Shown here one piece after another: positions 39,458 to 51,548 of a stretch of 64,000 nt of DNA. The notes under the pieces were generated by a model that was not told the DNA's origin, ran no database searches, and was given only the letters and a program-made list of their open reading frames with translations. Numbering within the stretch: the stretch's first letter is position 1; every line of letters begins with the position of its first letter. The DNA is from Chaetoceros tenuissimus. Lineage: Eukaryota; Bacillariophyta; Thalassiosirophyceae; Chaetocerotales; Chaetocerotaceae. The translations under genes and the position numbers were made by a program. The DNA lies in contig BLLK01000047.1 of NCBI GenBank assembly GCA_021927905.1, forward strand, positions 3,162,001 to 3,226,000, written 5' to 3'.

Positions 39458-42400
39458 TCAGGATCTATATCTTCCATTTCTTTCCTTTTTGGAGCTTCGC
39501 AAGTTGTTGGACGTTGCACCGTCGTTGCTTTTTGAGTTTGAAAATGAATTAGCACTATCGAGTGTTAATAAGTCAAACCGATCATCTGGTTGCGAATAAA
39601 CCAAGATACAAATTATTCCTTGTTTTGATTCTTCTTCTTGACGGCGTAAGACAAAGTCTAAACAAAGTGCAAATGTTTTCAGAGATTTCCTAAATTTTGG
39701 ATAAGTTACGGCAAACTCCTTTGTTTCATTGACAATACTGTGGCCCTTTTTTGCAAACATGGCTGCTGAATTGAATTCACGAATGACAGAAAATGGTAGT
39801 CCTATGGCTAAAATAATGTGTAGTTTTTGAGAGACATAGGGCTCGGCTTTAATTTGAGTGGTCTTCATCATTTTCAGAAATGGCTTCATTTTTGGATCTT
39901 TGCCAGTCGATTTGTGCAAATCAAAATAGAATTGATCAGAGTCAACATAAATGTATTCTATATCTGGATGAGCAGTTGACAGGCTTCTGGATCTAGCATT
40001 TTGAGTTTCACGTTGTGATGGATGCTGTTTATCGTATCCCGGTGGCTGTATCGTTGGTGAGAATGTCGTACTTGGCCGACGATGATGATGGAAATTGTTT
40101 TGTGATATGCGATCCTTAATTTCAGTTGCTAAAGATGATAGGGGCACAAAGACTTCGTGAACGCCATTGTGACCAGAAGCTGCACTTGTCGAAGTATCAA
40201 CTTGTCGCAATCGCACAGACTTTTTCTCGCGCAGTAAATGTTGTTGAACCACCACAACAAAAGGAATTTGAAGAATCTGTAATAAACGTAGAATAGTGAA
40301 TTGATGAGTAAAATAAAAACAGTGATCCGGATTGAGTTGAAAAATACGTACTCCGCATAGGTCACACAAATTTTCGAGAGACCACTCATTTGTTTCTGAT
40401 ACAGATGATTCAGACCCAACTTTTCTTAGCAAACTTAAAATGACTCCACTCTGGGGTAAGTATTCAGTTGCAATTCCATGAGACCATAGAATAGATGCCA
40501 CCATTGCTCTCTCGGGAATTGTGTTGGAATCCATTCCATTCATATCAACAACCAAGCACTGGATAGCTTGCTTTGAAAGTGATGGAATAGCCAAGGCTCT
40601 TCGTAAGCATTTGATATCGGTAGCATGAGAAGAAGTTTCTTCTAATTCTTGTCGTGACTGCATCGTAGCTTCGACATACAAATATTCTAGAAATGCTCCG
40701 ACGATAAAGCGTACTCCATAGCATATTGGTATTGGTGACGAGTAATGATCTATATCACCATTGACAATATTTCCAGGAGGTCTGAAGCTACGTACTAAAT
40801 CGTCGTACCGGCCTCCTTCTGCTACCTTGATACCTTTTGCAGATTCCACAATACTATCATTGCTCATAATTGAATCTGGATCTTCAGTGAGTATTATCGC
40901 TTGAAAATATATGTTGCCATGGTAATGTTGGGAAGAATGTCTCAAACCAAGGTCCAAAGAAATGTAAGATGGGTAATGAACGGCAATATTGCTCTCAGGA
41001 GACTCAATCTCTGGAGAAAATACTATTCCAAATGTTTCCATTGCATGAACACTCTTCCGTATGCTTCGTAATCCTCTTACAACGTCTTCGTATCTTTTCA
41101 GTCTCTTTTGAGAAATTTTCTTGCTTTCCATAGATCTCAACTTCTTTATTCCATTTTCTAGAGCATCCAATGCTCGATTGATATCAATAGGTAACGGAAG
41201 ACAACCAGTGTTTAGGAATGCTCGTAGTCTACCAGCTGCAATTTTTGGAAGAGAATATTCAGCAGTTGCTGTTTCGATCAGATTAGACAGCATTTTCTTA
41301 GGGTTTACTCTTTTTGCATAGCTTTTACCCCTCGGTGTTTTGCTAGAATTTTCATACATCAAACAGGGTGGTGGGGCACTGCAGACTGTAAGTATATGGT
41401 AACAAAAATGCCGCAAAGGTTCTTTATTTGGGACTCCACACACATCAAGAATAGCATCTGAAAGTCTCGAATGTGATAGTCGCATGATCCAAGTTGGTCC
41501 TCTCGGAAGAGATTCTTGACCATTGTGTTTCGTATTTCGTGTCGGTAGCAATAATTGCATTGCTTGACAAATAACCATGACTGTTTCAGCAAAATAGTAT
41601 TCGTGCTTGTTCCCTTGATCTTCAGCAATAACGTCAAAAGAAGCTTCCAATATCTCTCTTGGATGACCTCCTGCCATAGATCTTTGGAAAGATTTCGCAA
41701 TGTTATATCTCTTAACATTTGTCAATGCTCCACCACTTCTACCGATTGCCCTAGCGAAGCCAACCTGTAAATTCTCTGGAAGAAGAAGGTTATGCCCCCG
41801 TTCATTGAGTACCTCACTATAACCGCATTGGCTGCTACTTTTACTACGCTCATAATCGAATGCTGCCTTAGGTCTCAACAATGGACATGAAAGTAAAATC
41901 GCCCCATGGCTTATAAAGATATCAGTCAGTCTATCGCAAACAGATTTGATCACTCGAGGATCTGCACCAATAATACCGTCTACTTGTCCAGTAGCGGCTG
42001 CACTTGCAGCTGAATTCATCGCAAGCACACTAGCAGCGTGGTAAGTAGCATTTCTTAGATCCTTCCCCTTTGCTACTTTTCCACTTCCCTTTGCTCTTCT
42101 CAAGGCACTTGTTGCAGCGGATATTGAAAAGAGATTCAATGATGAGGCTTTTATATTTTGTACATCACTGGAAGTGAATGCTTCTATTTGTGCTAAACTT
42201 TTCCCGAGCAACGTAATAGGATGAAGATTCTTTTTCTTGGTACTTTTTGCTATCATCATCCGTAGCTTTCTTTGCATCTTCACAACATCATCAGTATCAA
42301 ATGTGCTCTCGATATGTTGTAAAGCGAACCTATCAAACAAAGCTTTTATGATTTGTTCGTTCGCTTCAGACTCGGGATTAGCGATTGTTTGTAATGCCTC

Positions 42401-44922
42401 TCGAAGATAGCGATGGTCTAAATCCATTTGGCGAGGTATGAGGTCTGAAGCTAGTAATTGTTCCGCTGATGGTCTAACTTCTGGCGCTCTTTGAACACAC
42501 CAAAGGATCACTTTCTGTATATCAGGAGCTACTTGCTCACAAAAATTAGCAGGGAAACGCAGCTTTGCCTCTTCTTTCCATTTATCAGATCTTAATATCT
42601 CTTCCTCAAACTTTTCTTTGTCTTCTCTTTCTGGTGATTGAGCCACGTGTTGCCTGTCACCACGTAGAACTTGAAGTATTTGTGCACGCTCCATCTTTGT
42701 TGAAAACTGAAAGAACATTTCTAGAGAAGAAGGAAGAAAAAGATTTAATAAAGACTTGAGTCAATAGCACACAAAAATTTCTTGGTGGACCTTACCGAAA
42801 ATAACAATTCCTAGTGAAAATATGTCTGCTTTCGTATCATACTCTGTTTTTTCGTTGCCAGCGTGAATCCCTTGACCTGCCTGCTCTGGAGCTATGTAAA
42901 ACGTTGTCCCAACACCACCAGTGATTGTATCATTTGTTTCATCTTCTGGGAATTGAATTGTTTCTGATGTTTTGTTTTGACCACTGCTTGCTTCCGCATC
43001 TCTTTTTCTATTTCTCGTGGCAAGTCCAAAATCGCCCAGTCGTATGTTGTGCTCTGAGTCGAGAAAAATGTTGCCTTCGATCAAAGGTTATAAAGTTTGA
43101 TGTTAGATGAGTGTCGTCAAAGTAAAAGAAATACTTTTGATGTTTGAACGTACCAGGTTTTAAATCACGATGAATAATTTTTTTCTTGTGGATGTAAACC
43201 AAAGCTTCTAATGTTTGTCTAATCATGCGCCAACAATCATTCTTCTCTAATTTTTCAATCTTTCTTTCATCAATAAGCTGTCGTAGAGTTGTTGAACAGT
43301 ATTCCATTTGTATATACAATATACGCTTTGATCCTTTTCTTACGTCGGATGAGAGATGTTCCATTATAGATGAATAGTCTTCTTCAGAAGATCCTGAAAC
43401 AGTGGAATTCTTTCTTGGTTTTTCATTCATTAACAAGTCTGAATAAAAGTGATTTTCAAAACCAAGATTGGGTGTGTTTGGAAGTAGGGACTCATCGTCG
43501 GAATCAAAGTATCCAATGTTGCCTTTCGCGGGAGTAGAGGATTCTTTGCCAGTTTCATTTTCCTCGTCACTTTCACTTGAATCACTGTCTTCTTCACTTG
43601 ACCATCTAAAGTCGTCATATGCCTGCAAATTGCTATTAGAAGTGGGCTTCTTAGAAAAGAATCCGTTCTCATCATCGCTAGAAGATGATGAATCATCACT
43701 TTCACTGTCAACAGATTTCTCGTTTATTGTTGAGATACCTTGAACATCGGCTTCTTCGTCACTCTGCTCCTCTTCCCTACCTTCAACCCATGCTTGATAG
43801 TATCGCACAATATGTCGATGGGTCATTCTTGAAATGGTTGTAACTTCACGTCGAAGTTTCATATTCTCCTTCTTACCAAATTCCTTCATCTTTCCACGTT
43901 CAGATTGAAGAAATATCTTTTTCACAGCATACTTCCTTCGATCTAGTCGGTTCTTTACTTCAAAGACCATGCCACCTCCCCCTCTACCTAGTTCACGGAC
44001 TTCTATAAAGTCATTATCGTATCTAGAATTAGACTGAGCTTTTGGCTCATCAAATTCCAAAGCATCAAGGTCCTCATCTTCATCATCTTCATCAAATGAG
44101 TAGTCAAAATCGTCATTTTGTATTGACTCTTCATCAATATTATCATCATCATACGCGCGTGTCAATGCTGCATGCTGTCTTTCTAACTCCCTCTGTATCC
44201 TATCGTTCTCAATATACGCACGTTCATCAATTCGTCCTAAAGAATTTTCAGAATGTAATCTACTCTTTGACATGGAGTTTTCATCAGACACATTCATGAC
44301 AAAAGACTGAAACTTTTGATCTTCTTCTCGTTGCAATTTCTCCTGTTGTTTTTCTCTCGCCAACATTTGGTCATAGGCTGATATCTTTGGATCTGCATTG
44401 TGAGAATAAAGAAAGTCTTCAGTCACTTGGACAAGTTCGCATACAACTGGTGATCCTATTTCACAAAATTCTTTACATCGCGCCAGTAATTGACCCTTTA
44501 ACTTTGTAAGATCATTATTATTCAAAGCCTTTACATCCGTGAAATCAATCACTGGTGGCACATATGGGTACTTTTTCGTAACTCTAACATTTAAACTGTA
44601 AATTGTTTATACACTTGTCAGAATTCTCATGTGTCACAAAAGGAAGGAATCCAGAATTCATGAGATAGAGATGTGATACTTACGTCAATTGACTAAAGAT
44701 CTGAGACTGCTCAACATCTGGGGGTTTCACTTTGACGCATAGAATTGAAGTGCCCCACGGTCCATCTTTCCTACAGTAGTCATCACCATACACAGCATCG
44801 AGAACAGTTTCCTCATCTATTCGAGTAGTCGACAAGTCTTCGTAATTTGGAATTAAACCTTCTTCTACTACCTCATTTCCATCGCTGTCATCGTCTCCTA
44901 GTATATCATACTGTGTAGGCAT
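39458..44922 (-). CDS. GCN2: GCN2-like eIF2-alpha kinase (RWD, kinase, HisRS-like)
   Basis: Exons 44922-44684, 44595-43154, 43074-42796, 42720-40352 and 40276-39458 (introns 88, 79, 75 and 75 nt) give about 1715 aa. The N-terminus is an RWD domain (VLDAVYGDD, VKVKPPD, YPYVPPVIDF) for GCN1 binding. The kinase has GRGGGGMVFEV, YAVKKI, an insert of about 150 acidic Ser-rich residues, HRDLKPGNIFL, GDFGLA and APEQ. Then comes a HisRS-like region with ALTNVKRYNIAK, SLDLGLRHSS and EGGRYDDLVRSF, and an anticodon-binding-like end. GCN2 senses uncharged tRNA and represses translation in amino-acid starvation. The last intron (40277-40351) has 25 sense codons and no stop, but removing it fits the family better. 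Confidence 0.93.
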
Positions 44923-45657
44923 GCTAGAATGGTAGTGAATCTGTATAAAGCATTGAAATTCTGTGAGCTTTGGTAATTAAAGAGGTGAAAAGATGAAAAG
45001 ATTTTTAAGATGATTTTTTGTTGACCGTACCATTAGGCAAGTACGTACACATAGAAAGGGAAAGGAGAGGACATTCTAATTCAAATAAAATGTAAGTACG
45101 AGTAGAGCAAGAGTAGAGTGTCTGTGAAAATATCTCTCGAGAAGCCGAATTTGTCGCAGCAAGAATACGACATTTTGCCGAATTGAAGAAATAAAATATC
45201 ATACAAGCTTGTAAATTCTGTCTCTGAACAACTACAACTTCAAACTACTTGAATAAACATATTTTTCCAACTTATAATTTCAGTAACTCTACTAGCTAGC
45301 TATGAGAAACCCCGACTATAATTAGTGGAATGTGAGAGCCGAATACATATCATTTTTCCATTCTTCAATTATTGATTTATGCTTCTAGCTAGAGAGTACT
45401 GACATTTTCCTGTTTGTCTTCGCATGCTGCTACCTACGGTCGTACCAAAATTCTCTTTAGAGGGTGTTCTGTTATTCCGTATTCCGGTTGGACAACCAAC
45501 CAACCACAAAGGCAAAAAAATCGAGAAGGGTGGAAGGAACGAAGAGGAATGTGGAAGAATCTGGTGTGGTATTAGACGATAACTCTTTTTCGAAGAGGCT
45601 TCTATCTGAAAATCAAAATCAAATTAACATCGCAAATATACGTAAATATAAGCAACA
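44923..45657. other. Divergent promoter region between GCN2 and the 7TM receptor
   Basis: About 735 bp between divergently transcribed genes. AT-rich, with a moderately GC-rich core near 45420-45560. An open frame at 45464 runs into the receptor region in another frame and lacks protein-like features. No RNA gene recognised. Confidence 0.5.
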
Positions 45658-47403
45658 ATGATTGAGACCCACATCCTCGTTGAAAGAATATGCGGGCTGG
45701 TTGTCTCTTTGCTGTCTCTCATAGGTGCCACCATGATTATCTCTAGCGTATATCGCTCGTTCAACAACAGGCGAAGCATGCAACAGATAATACTTGCTCT
45801 AATGAGCATTGCCGACTTCACTCTTGCCTTTTGTCGCTTAACTGGATTTCTATGGGTACCACCTCATGAAGCTGCAACTGCGGGTTATTTCGGTAATCAA
45901 ACATCTTGTATCATACAAGGCTTCATACTTGAAGTAGCCTTCTCAGCATCTGTTGGATACAATCTTGCGTTGGCCTTGTATTATCTGCTTGTCGTCAAAC
46001 ATAGTTGGAAGCCAAAGAGACTCGATACTATAAAATATTGGCTCTACGTGCTACCTGTTTGCAATGGTTTCGTATGGGCTATTCTTGGAGTTTCTCTGAA
46101 TTTAATACACGGGCCACAAGGCAAGTACGTGGAGGATATCTGCTATGTCCATCAAGATCGATACGCTGATGAAAAGGACAAGAAAACTTTTAACAATGCT
46201 ACCATTGTCTGGGTATGCTTTGCTACTATGTACTTTGTTGCCATCGTATGCAACATTGTCTGTATCATAATTGTTTATCGTCATGTCAAGAGAACTGAAA
46301 GAAGCTCAAGAAGATATTCGATAAATGTGAACAACGCTACGTCGAGAACAAAGCTAGTTGCTACACAGTTCAAGCTCTTTGCCGCAGTGTTCCTCGCGCC
46401 AGGTATCTTATTCGTAGGATCATCCATGCTCTATCATCTTGGTGTGCCTGTGCCTCGATGGTATGAAACAATAGGATTTACTTTTGCTTTCTCTGCAGGG
46501 TTCCTTAACGCGCTCGTGTATTTTCGTGTGAGGTTCAAAAAGCTCCGTTCAAGTAATCCGAATTCGTCCAAGCTTAGTATTGTAATGGATATTATTTGCG
46601 ATACTCTATTTCCATGTTGTATTCGTAAAGAGCAGAACAAGGACAATATCGGAGACTGCGAACTACAAGTCTCCGATGCCACCGATGAAACTGATAAAGA
46701 GGACGGCACAGGTCACAAGCGCTTTTCTTTCGTGCAGAGATTGAGTTCAATAGTGAGAAGACGTTCTTCCTCCTTTTTTGATGATCGGCATGTTGCTTCG
46801 TTCAAAGGTGAGTTGAAAGATTCCAACTTCGATACCCCATCGAGAAGGCAATCCACGACTTCTCTTCGAGGAAAAAGTAGCTACGTTTCACATACGTCAA
46901 CACAAAGTAACGACTGGAGAGCACTCAAAGCTGCTGGCGTGAAGACTATTCAAAGCGAGGAAGACAAACACCATGAAACAAACCACATGAGTAGTGTATG
47001 TAGACATACAGAGCAAGTCTGCTCACCATCCGAAAGCTTAAGATCTGAAAGCGAAGGAAAACAAGATTGGCGAGCCCTGAAAGCTTCAGGTGTGAAGACC
47101 ATCTCCTCTGAGAATCATATTTCGACTGATGAAAAGATAAATGATTCTTTAATTGAAAAAGAAGGCAAATCTTCCTCTATCGGACATCATGAAAGTAATG
47201 CTCTGAAGTCCCGTCGTGTTTCGTTTAAAGAGGATTTCAAATATTCTAACTTCGATACCCCGTCAAGGCAGTCCAAGACTTCTCTTCGAAGTAAAAGTAG
47301 CTGCGTTTCACATTCGTCAACACAAAGTAGCGACTGGAGAGCACTCAAAGCTGCTGGTGTGAATACTATCAAAAACGATTTTGAAGAGAACACAGCTAAA
47401 TAG
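45658..47403 (+). CDS. Seven-transmembrane receptor (GPCR, cAMP-receptor/secretin-like) with repeated tail
   Basis: A single exon of 581 aa. Seven hydrophobic spans cover residues 1-285: ICGLVVSLLSLIGATMII, ILALMSIADFTLAF, IIQGFILEVAFSASVGYNLALALYY and so on, ending GFLNALVYFRVR, which resembles the NPxxY region of TM7. Cys in QTSCIIQ and EDICYV fit the TM3-ECL2 disulphide. The tail of about 290 residues is Ser/Arg-rich and repeated: SNFDTPSR..S.TSLR.KSS and DWRALKA(A/S)GVKTI occur two to three times, probably phosphorylation and docking sites. The frame ends at TAG (47401), yet 64 further in-frame codons after it encode another DWRALKASGVKTI copy. Ligand unknown. Confidence 0.85.
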   Translation: MIETHILVERICGLVVSLLSLIGATMIISSVYRSFNNRRSMQQIILALMSIADFTLAFCRLTGFLWVPPHEAATAGYFGNQTSCIIQGFILEVAFSASVGYNLALALYYLLVVKHSWKPKRLDTIKYWLYVLPVCNGFVWAILGVSLNLIHGPQGKYVEDICYVHQDRYADEKDKKTFNNATIVWVCFATMYFVAIVCNIVCIIIVYRHVKRTERSSRRYSINVNNATSRTKLVATQFKLFAAVFLAPGILFVGSSMLYHLGVPVPRWYETIGFTFAFSAGFLNALVYFRVRFKKLRSSNPNSSKLSIVMDIICDTLFPCCIRKEQNKDNIGDCELQVSDATDETDKEDGTGHKRFSFVQRLSSIVRRRSSSFFDDRHVASFKGELKDSNFDTPSRRQSTTSLRGKSSYVSHTSTQSNDWRALKAAGVKTIQSEEDKHHETNHMSSVCRHTEQVCSPSESLRSESEGKQDWRALKASGVKTISSENHISTDEKINDSLIEKEGKSSSIGHHESNALKSRRVSFKEDFKYSNFDTPSRQSKTSLRSKSSCVSHSSTQSSDWRALKAAGVNTIKNDFEENTAK

Positions 47404-47520
47404 AAGAGAGACATCAGCAATGCATGTAGACATACAGAGCAATGCTCACCATCCGAAAGCGAAGGAAGAGATTGGCGAGCCCTGAAAGCCTCAGGTGTGA
47501 AGACCATCGCCCCTACAAAG
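46810..47520 (+). repeat. Internal tail repeats of the 7TM receptor, continuing beyond the stop codon
   Basis: Two long repeat modules alternate. Module A (SNFDTPSR...DWRALKAAGV) occurs at about 46821-46951 and 47250-47370; module B (CRHTEQ...SPSES...DWRALKASGVKTI) at about 47001-47103 and again, after the stop, at 47425-47511. DNA identity is high, indicating recent duplication. Confidence 0.85.
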
Positions 47521-47875
47521 TCAACCAATGAGAAATTCTCAAAAGGAGTATTAGTACCCACTACTTGCATAGAAAATGAAAATAAATGTATTTACTAGAC
47601 TAGGTAATTCAAATTAGTTTAGATAACCATAAACCATAAGTGGAATGGGAAAGCCCCAAAACCCAGTATATAAAGGGGAATAACTGAGTCCAAATATTAC
47701 TTTGATATTTTGATGATGTCACTGACAACAGTAGGAACAGCCTGCCGAACAGCATAGGAGAGAGCGAGGAAGGTACCGGGGTACTTACACAGTTTCTATT
47801 CCTAGTAGATAGAGAGAGAAATGAAACTTATTTTTGCACATAGTTGACTAGGTACGCTATTCCAAGATACAAAAT
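47404..47875. other. Post-stop receptor-like frame and plastid PDZ gene promoter
   Basis: The first 195 bp (to 47598) continue the receptor frame with a further tail repeat and end in a second TAG. The remaining ~280 bp is noncoding and precedes the PDZ protein gene. Confidence 0.6.
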
Positions 47876-48577
47876 ATGAAGCTATATCTTTCAATTTTGG
47901 CAGCAGCCCATTCTGCTCATGCATTTATTTCTTCAAACTCAATGTATGAGAGTAGAAAGATGATATTGAGTCTATCAAAGAACGCTGAAGACGAGGCGCA
48001 GGCTCTTCTAGAGAAAGCTGAAAAGCTTAGGAAAGAAGTAGAGTCTATTCAGGAAGTAAAACGTGAAGAGAATCAAAAGCTGGAAGAGGAGAGACAGGCG
48101 GTTGTAAAAGAAAAAGAGGAGCTCCGAATGAGATATAGTGCAGAAGTGCCAATTCTTAAAGGTGATGGATCTGTACAAATGGAGAGATGTGACTTTAGCC
48201 CCAGATTAAAGAGCGACGACGGGAAACTTTCCAGTATTATAACTGTACAGACTAATTTACCGATGGGAATGATTTTAGGGCAAGATAAAGACATGGTCGG
48301 TCTAACAACTGTTGATGAGATTGCTCCAGGAAGCAACGCAGAACTAGCTGGTGTGAAAGTGGGCGATCTATTACGTGCATGTACTGCTTGCCAAGTAACA
48401 ATGGAGCAACCAACGTGGCAGTTGATGGCAGGGGGCATAGGAAGACCTAAAACAACACGAATGATGTATTCCACCGATGGGAAACAATTTGAAGAAGTGA
48501 TGGAGGCATTGGTGTCGAACTCTATGGATCCAGAAGGAAGGCCTGCATGGTTGGTCCTTGAACGCATAGATGATTAG
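47876..48577 (+). CDS. Plastid-targeted PDZ-like domain protein
   Basis: A single exon of 233 aa. Residues 1-17 are a signal peptide ending AHSAHA|FIS, the diatom plastid cleavage motif. A Lys/Glu-rich coiled coil follows (about 35-85). Residues about 95-230 look like a PDZ-like fold: MGMILGQDKDMVGLTTVDEI, APGSNAELAGVKVGDLLRA and a closing VLERIDD. PDZ domains bind C-terminal peptides; such plastid proteins often act in photosystem or NDH assembly, but the partner here is unknown. Another plastid PDZ protein lies 3 kb away on the other strand. Confidence 0.75.
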   Translation: MKLYLSILAAAHSAHAFISSNSMYESRKMILSLSKNAEDEAQALLEKAEKLRKEVESIQEVKREENQKLEEERQAVVKEKEELRMRYSAEVPILKGDGSVQMERCDFSPRLKSDDGKLSSIITVQTNLPMGMILGQDKDMVGLTTVDEIAPGSNAELAGVKVGDLLRACTACQVTMEQPTWQLMAGGIGRPKTTRMMYSTDGKQFEEVMEALVSNSMDPEGRPAWLVLERIDD

Positions 48578-48673
48578 ATTAGATATAACTTCGTGATGTT
48601 TGAAGAGTTTACATAGAGCAACAAACTAAAAGTTGACATAGATTTTTACAATAGAATTATAACGACATATACA

Positions 48674-49120
48674 TTACTTGAATACAAACTCTCCTCTCAT
48701 GATTGATGCAACTTTTTCAACATTTTCACTCACAAACCTATATTTTCTCTCTTTGCTTCCATCTTTCTCAATGAATTCAATGTATGGTCCATTCTTTGCA
48801 TTGTAAGCGGCATATGTACCATTGAAAATACCCATTCTAATTCCCCAGCCACCAAAGAGTTTGAAATTCTCCATACCAGTAGCAGACCCAACTATGATGC
48901 TTCCAGGTTTAATTTTTGAGATATGTGTTGTTTTCGATGTGAGCTTGTTAGGACCACTCCATCCATAGCCAAATGTAAGTTTTAGATCACCATCATTCTT
49001 TCCCTCCTCGTCCTTTTCAATAATTACGCCATACTTTCTACATAACACAAAGACGTAGGCAAAATATGAAAAAAAAGGCGACCAATTTTCCGAGTAAATC
49101 ACTTTTTCATTCGATTTCAT
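48674..49120 (-). CDS. Small PH-like domain protein, function unknown
   Basis: A single exon of 148 aa. Residues 1-28 contain a hydrophobic stretch (FFSYFAYVFVLC), possibly a membrane anchor. The rest resembles the bacterial-type PH-like fold: KLTFGYGW, THISKIKPGSI, FGGWGIRMGIFNGTYAAYN, YIEFIEKDG, then a closing helix SENVEKVASIM. The function is unknown. The first coding part is less convincing than the rest, so an unseen upstream exon could change the N-terminus. Confidence 0.6.
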   Translation of the reverse strand: MKSNEKVIYSENWSPFFSYFAYVFVLCRKYGVIIEKDEEGKNDGDLKLTFGYGWSGPNKLTSKTTHISKIKPGSIIVGSATGMENFKLFGGWGIRMGIFNGTYAAYNAKNGPYIEFIEKDGSKERKYRFVSENVEKVASIMRGEFVFK

Positions 49121-49414
49121 ATTTTATTCGTGCTTGCAATTCAATTCAGTGTTTGGTCAAGCGATAGCGGTTTGGTGAAATAATGAGAAGGACGAGAAGA
49201 TGCTGCTTCATTGCGATGATGCTTCCACTGCTTCCAAACTGGTCTATTTTTTTAGAGTTCTCATTTTGATCCAACTGACAGAAAAAAGGCCTCTCATCAA
49301 CTCCTCCAACACAACGAACGAAAATTCACGAACCAAGCAGGAACAATGAAAAAGTACCACAAAAGCAAGAGAAGCCGTTCCCACACTTTTCTCATTACTG
49401 AATTACTATTCAAC
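49121..49414. other. Divergent promoter between the PH-like gene and SEC1
   Basis: About 290 bp. An ATG at 49346 is in frame with SEC1 and would add 23 basic residues; the ATG at 49415 fits family length better. No other element seen. Confidence 0.45.
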
Positions 49415-51397
49415 ATGAGTAGGTTCCGTCGCAACAGCAACTATGAAGAAGAAGAACCAGCTCCTGACGGGCTACTTCCTATTGTAGAAAAGACGCTGCA
49501 GACAGATGTCTTCGCCAAGACCAGAAGTAAGTCATTATGAAAGAGTACTCATCATATCTTCGGATCCAATACATTTTAAATACATAAATTACTAACTACA
49601 ATCTATCCAGACATCTGGAATGGAGATATGGTTCTCATTGTTGATGAAGAGTCAGTTCGAGTGATTTCAAACGTTATCGGGATGTACAAACTCATGGAGA
49701 ATCGCATATACTTGGTAGAACAAATCACCAAAGCGAGAGCACCGAATAAAAGATCTGCTCCAATCTACTTCCTTTCTCCAACCAAAAGCAGTATTGAGAA
49801 ACTTATTGAAGATTGGACTCCTTCTCGCAAACGAAAAGAGTCTCTCTATGCTGACGAGGTCTTTTTATATTTTACAAATTCACTTTCGGATGAATTGTTC
49901 AACATGATTAAAAGATGTAAGCCACTCGTAAAGAGATTGAAAGCATTGTCTGAAGTCAATTTAGATTTCTTGGTGAAACAGAATAGAGCTTTCCACTTTG
50001 ATATGGATCCTACCGAAGTTTTTGCTAGTATCTTTCGTAGAACTACTGCAGTTTCTGAAATGGAGAATGTTATTGCGGACAAACTTGTGACTCTTTGTGC
50101 CACTTTGAATGAATATCCACATATTAGATTCAAGGAAAACTCGAAAGTTGGCAAGAAGTTGGCTGTTTTATTTAATGAGAAGTTCACTAAATTCATTGCA
50201 TCCAATAAGACTTGGTGGTATCATGGAGATCCAGATCATACTGAACGTGGAAGATCTACCCTATTGATTCTCAGTCGTTCCGATGACTGCCTTACTCCGT
50301 TGATTCATGAGTTCACCTATCAAGCAATGGTCAATGACTTGTTGGAAGTTAGAGATGATAAGATTACTGTTCAAACTCAAGGTGAGGATGGACCTGTAAC
50401 GAAAGATGTTTTGCTAAATGAGAATGATGAATTGTGGGTAGAGCTTCGTGGAAAGCATATTGCTGATGTGATCCAAACTTTGAGTACTCGTATTAGAGAA
50501 ATTGTCAATTCTAGTACTGGTATGGTTCACAGCAGAGGTAAAGAAGGTAAAACTCTCTCCCTTAATCAAATGGCAAATGCTCTAAAGGCTTTACCAGAGT
50601 ACAAAGAAGTCATGTCGAAGCTTTCGCAACATATGTACATTGCACACAAATGCATGGATATTTTTAAGAAGCGAGGACTTTTGGATCTATCTGAACTTGA
50701 GCAAACATTGGCTACTGGAAAGAATGACGAAGGTAGAGCACCGAAGGTCTCTGAAATGGTTGATTTGGTTGAAGAGCAATTGAAAATGACAAGAGATCCA
50801 GTGACTCGTTTCCGCCTCTTGGCAATCATGATCATCAGTCAGAATGGATTAAAGCCTGCAGATCAGGGACGTCTATTTGCAGCTGCACAACTCCGCCCTG
50901 AGGAGTCAGATGCTTTGCAAAATTTGGAGCAACTTGGAATTCCTTTGATTCAGGCAATTACTGCAGCACGTACTGGATTCCGTGGTGATAGAATTGTTGC
51001 AAGAAAAACTGAGTCGGATAATAGTGGTAGTGAATATTCTTCAAGCAGATATGCTTGTGATTTGAAGGAAGTATTACAGTCAATGGCAGAGGGGCAATTG
51101 AGTATTGATGAATACCCAAGTATCTTCCCTTTGCCAGAGGATGCATATGCAACATCAATGACTGGAGGTGGAATTGCGAGTGTTCGAGCGAAATCAAGCA
51201 AGTACAGTAAAGGAAACACTGTTGTATCAAGAGGTGGTTCTAGACAACTTGTATTCATAGCGGGTGGAATGTGCTATTCCGAACTTCGTGCATGTGAAGA
51301 ACTCATGGCTGCTGGTGGTCCTGAAGTTATTGCTGGAGGCACTAACTTTTGTAGCCCTGGATCTTTCATTGAAAGTTTGGCGTCTTTCAAAAACTAG
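49415..51397 (+). CDS. SEC1: SEC1/Munc18 family SNARE regulator
   Basis: Exons 49415-49526 and 49611-51397 (84-nt intron) give about 632 aa, the usual SM-protein length. Domain 1 starts NIWNGDMVLIVDEESVRVIS and contains APIYFLSPTKSSIEKLIEDW. Domain 2 has YADEVFLYFTNSLSDELF; domain 3 has LLILSRSDDCLTPLIHEFTYQAMVNDLL, the classical Sec1 block (family consensus D-R-x-D-x-x-x-P-L-x-H-E). The C-terminus reads LVFIAGGMCYSELRACEEL, also typical (V-F-I-x-G-G-x-x-x-x-E). The protein clasps syntaxin and templates SNARE assembly in exocytosis at the plasma membrane. Confidence 0.93.
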
Positions 51398-51548
51398 TCT
51401 AAGAAAACTTTGTTCCAATTTTAAAAATATTTGGGACTCAAGTACAGTAAGAAACACATGGTAATCGTAATTAAATAATAAGTAAGATATTTTATAACTC
51501 TAGTCCTGGTAACCTAAATATTGCAAGAAATGTAACATATATCTAATC

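Noticed and set aside
47201-47570. Minus-strand frame of 127 codons across the receptor tail
   Set aside because: Antisense shadow of the Ser-rich repeats; no independent features.
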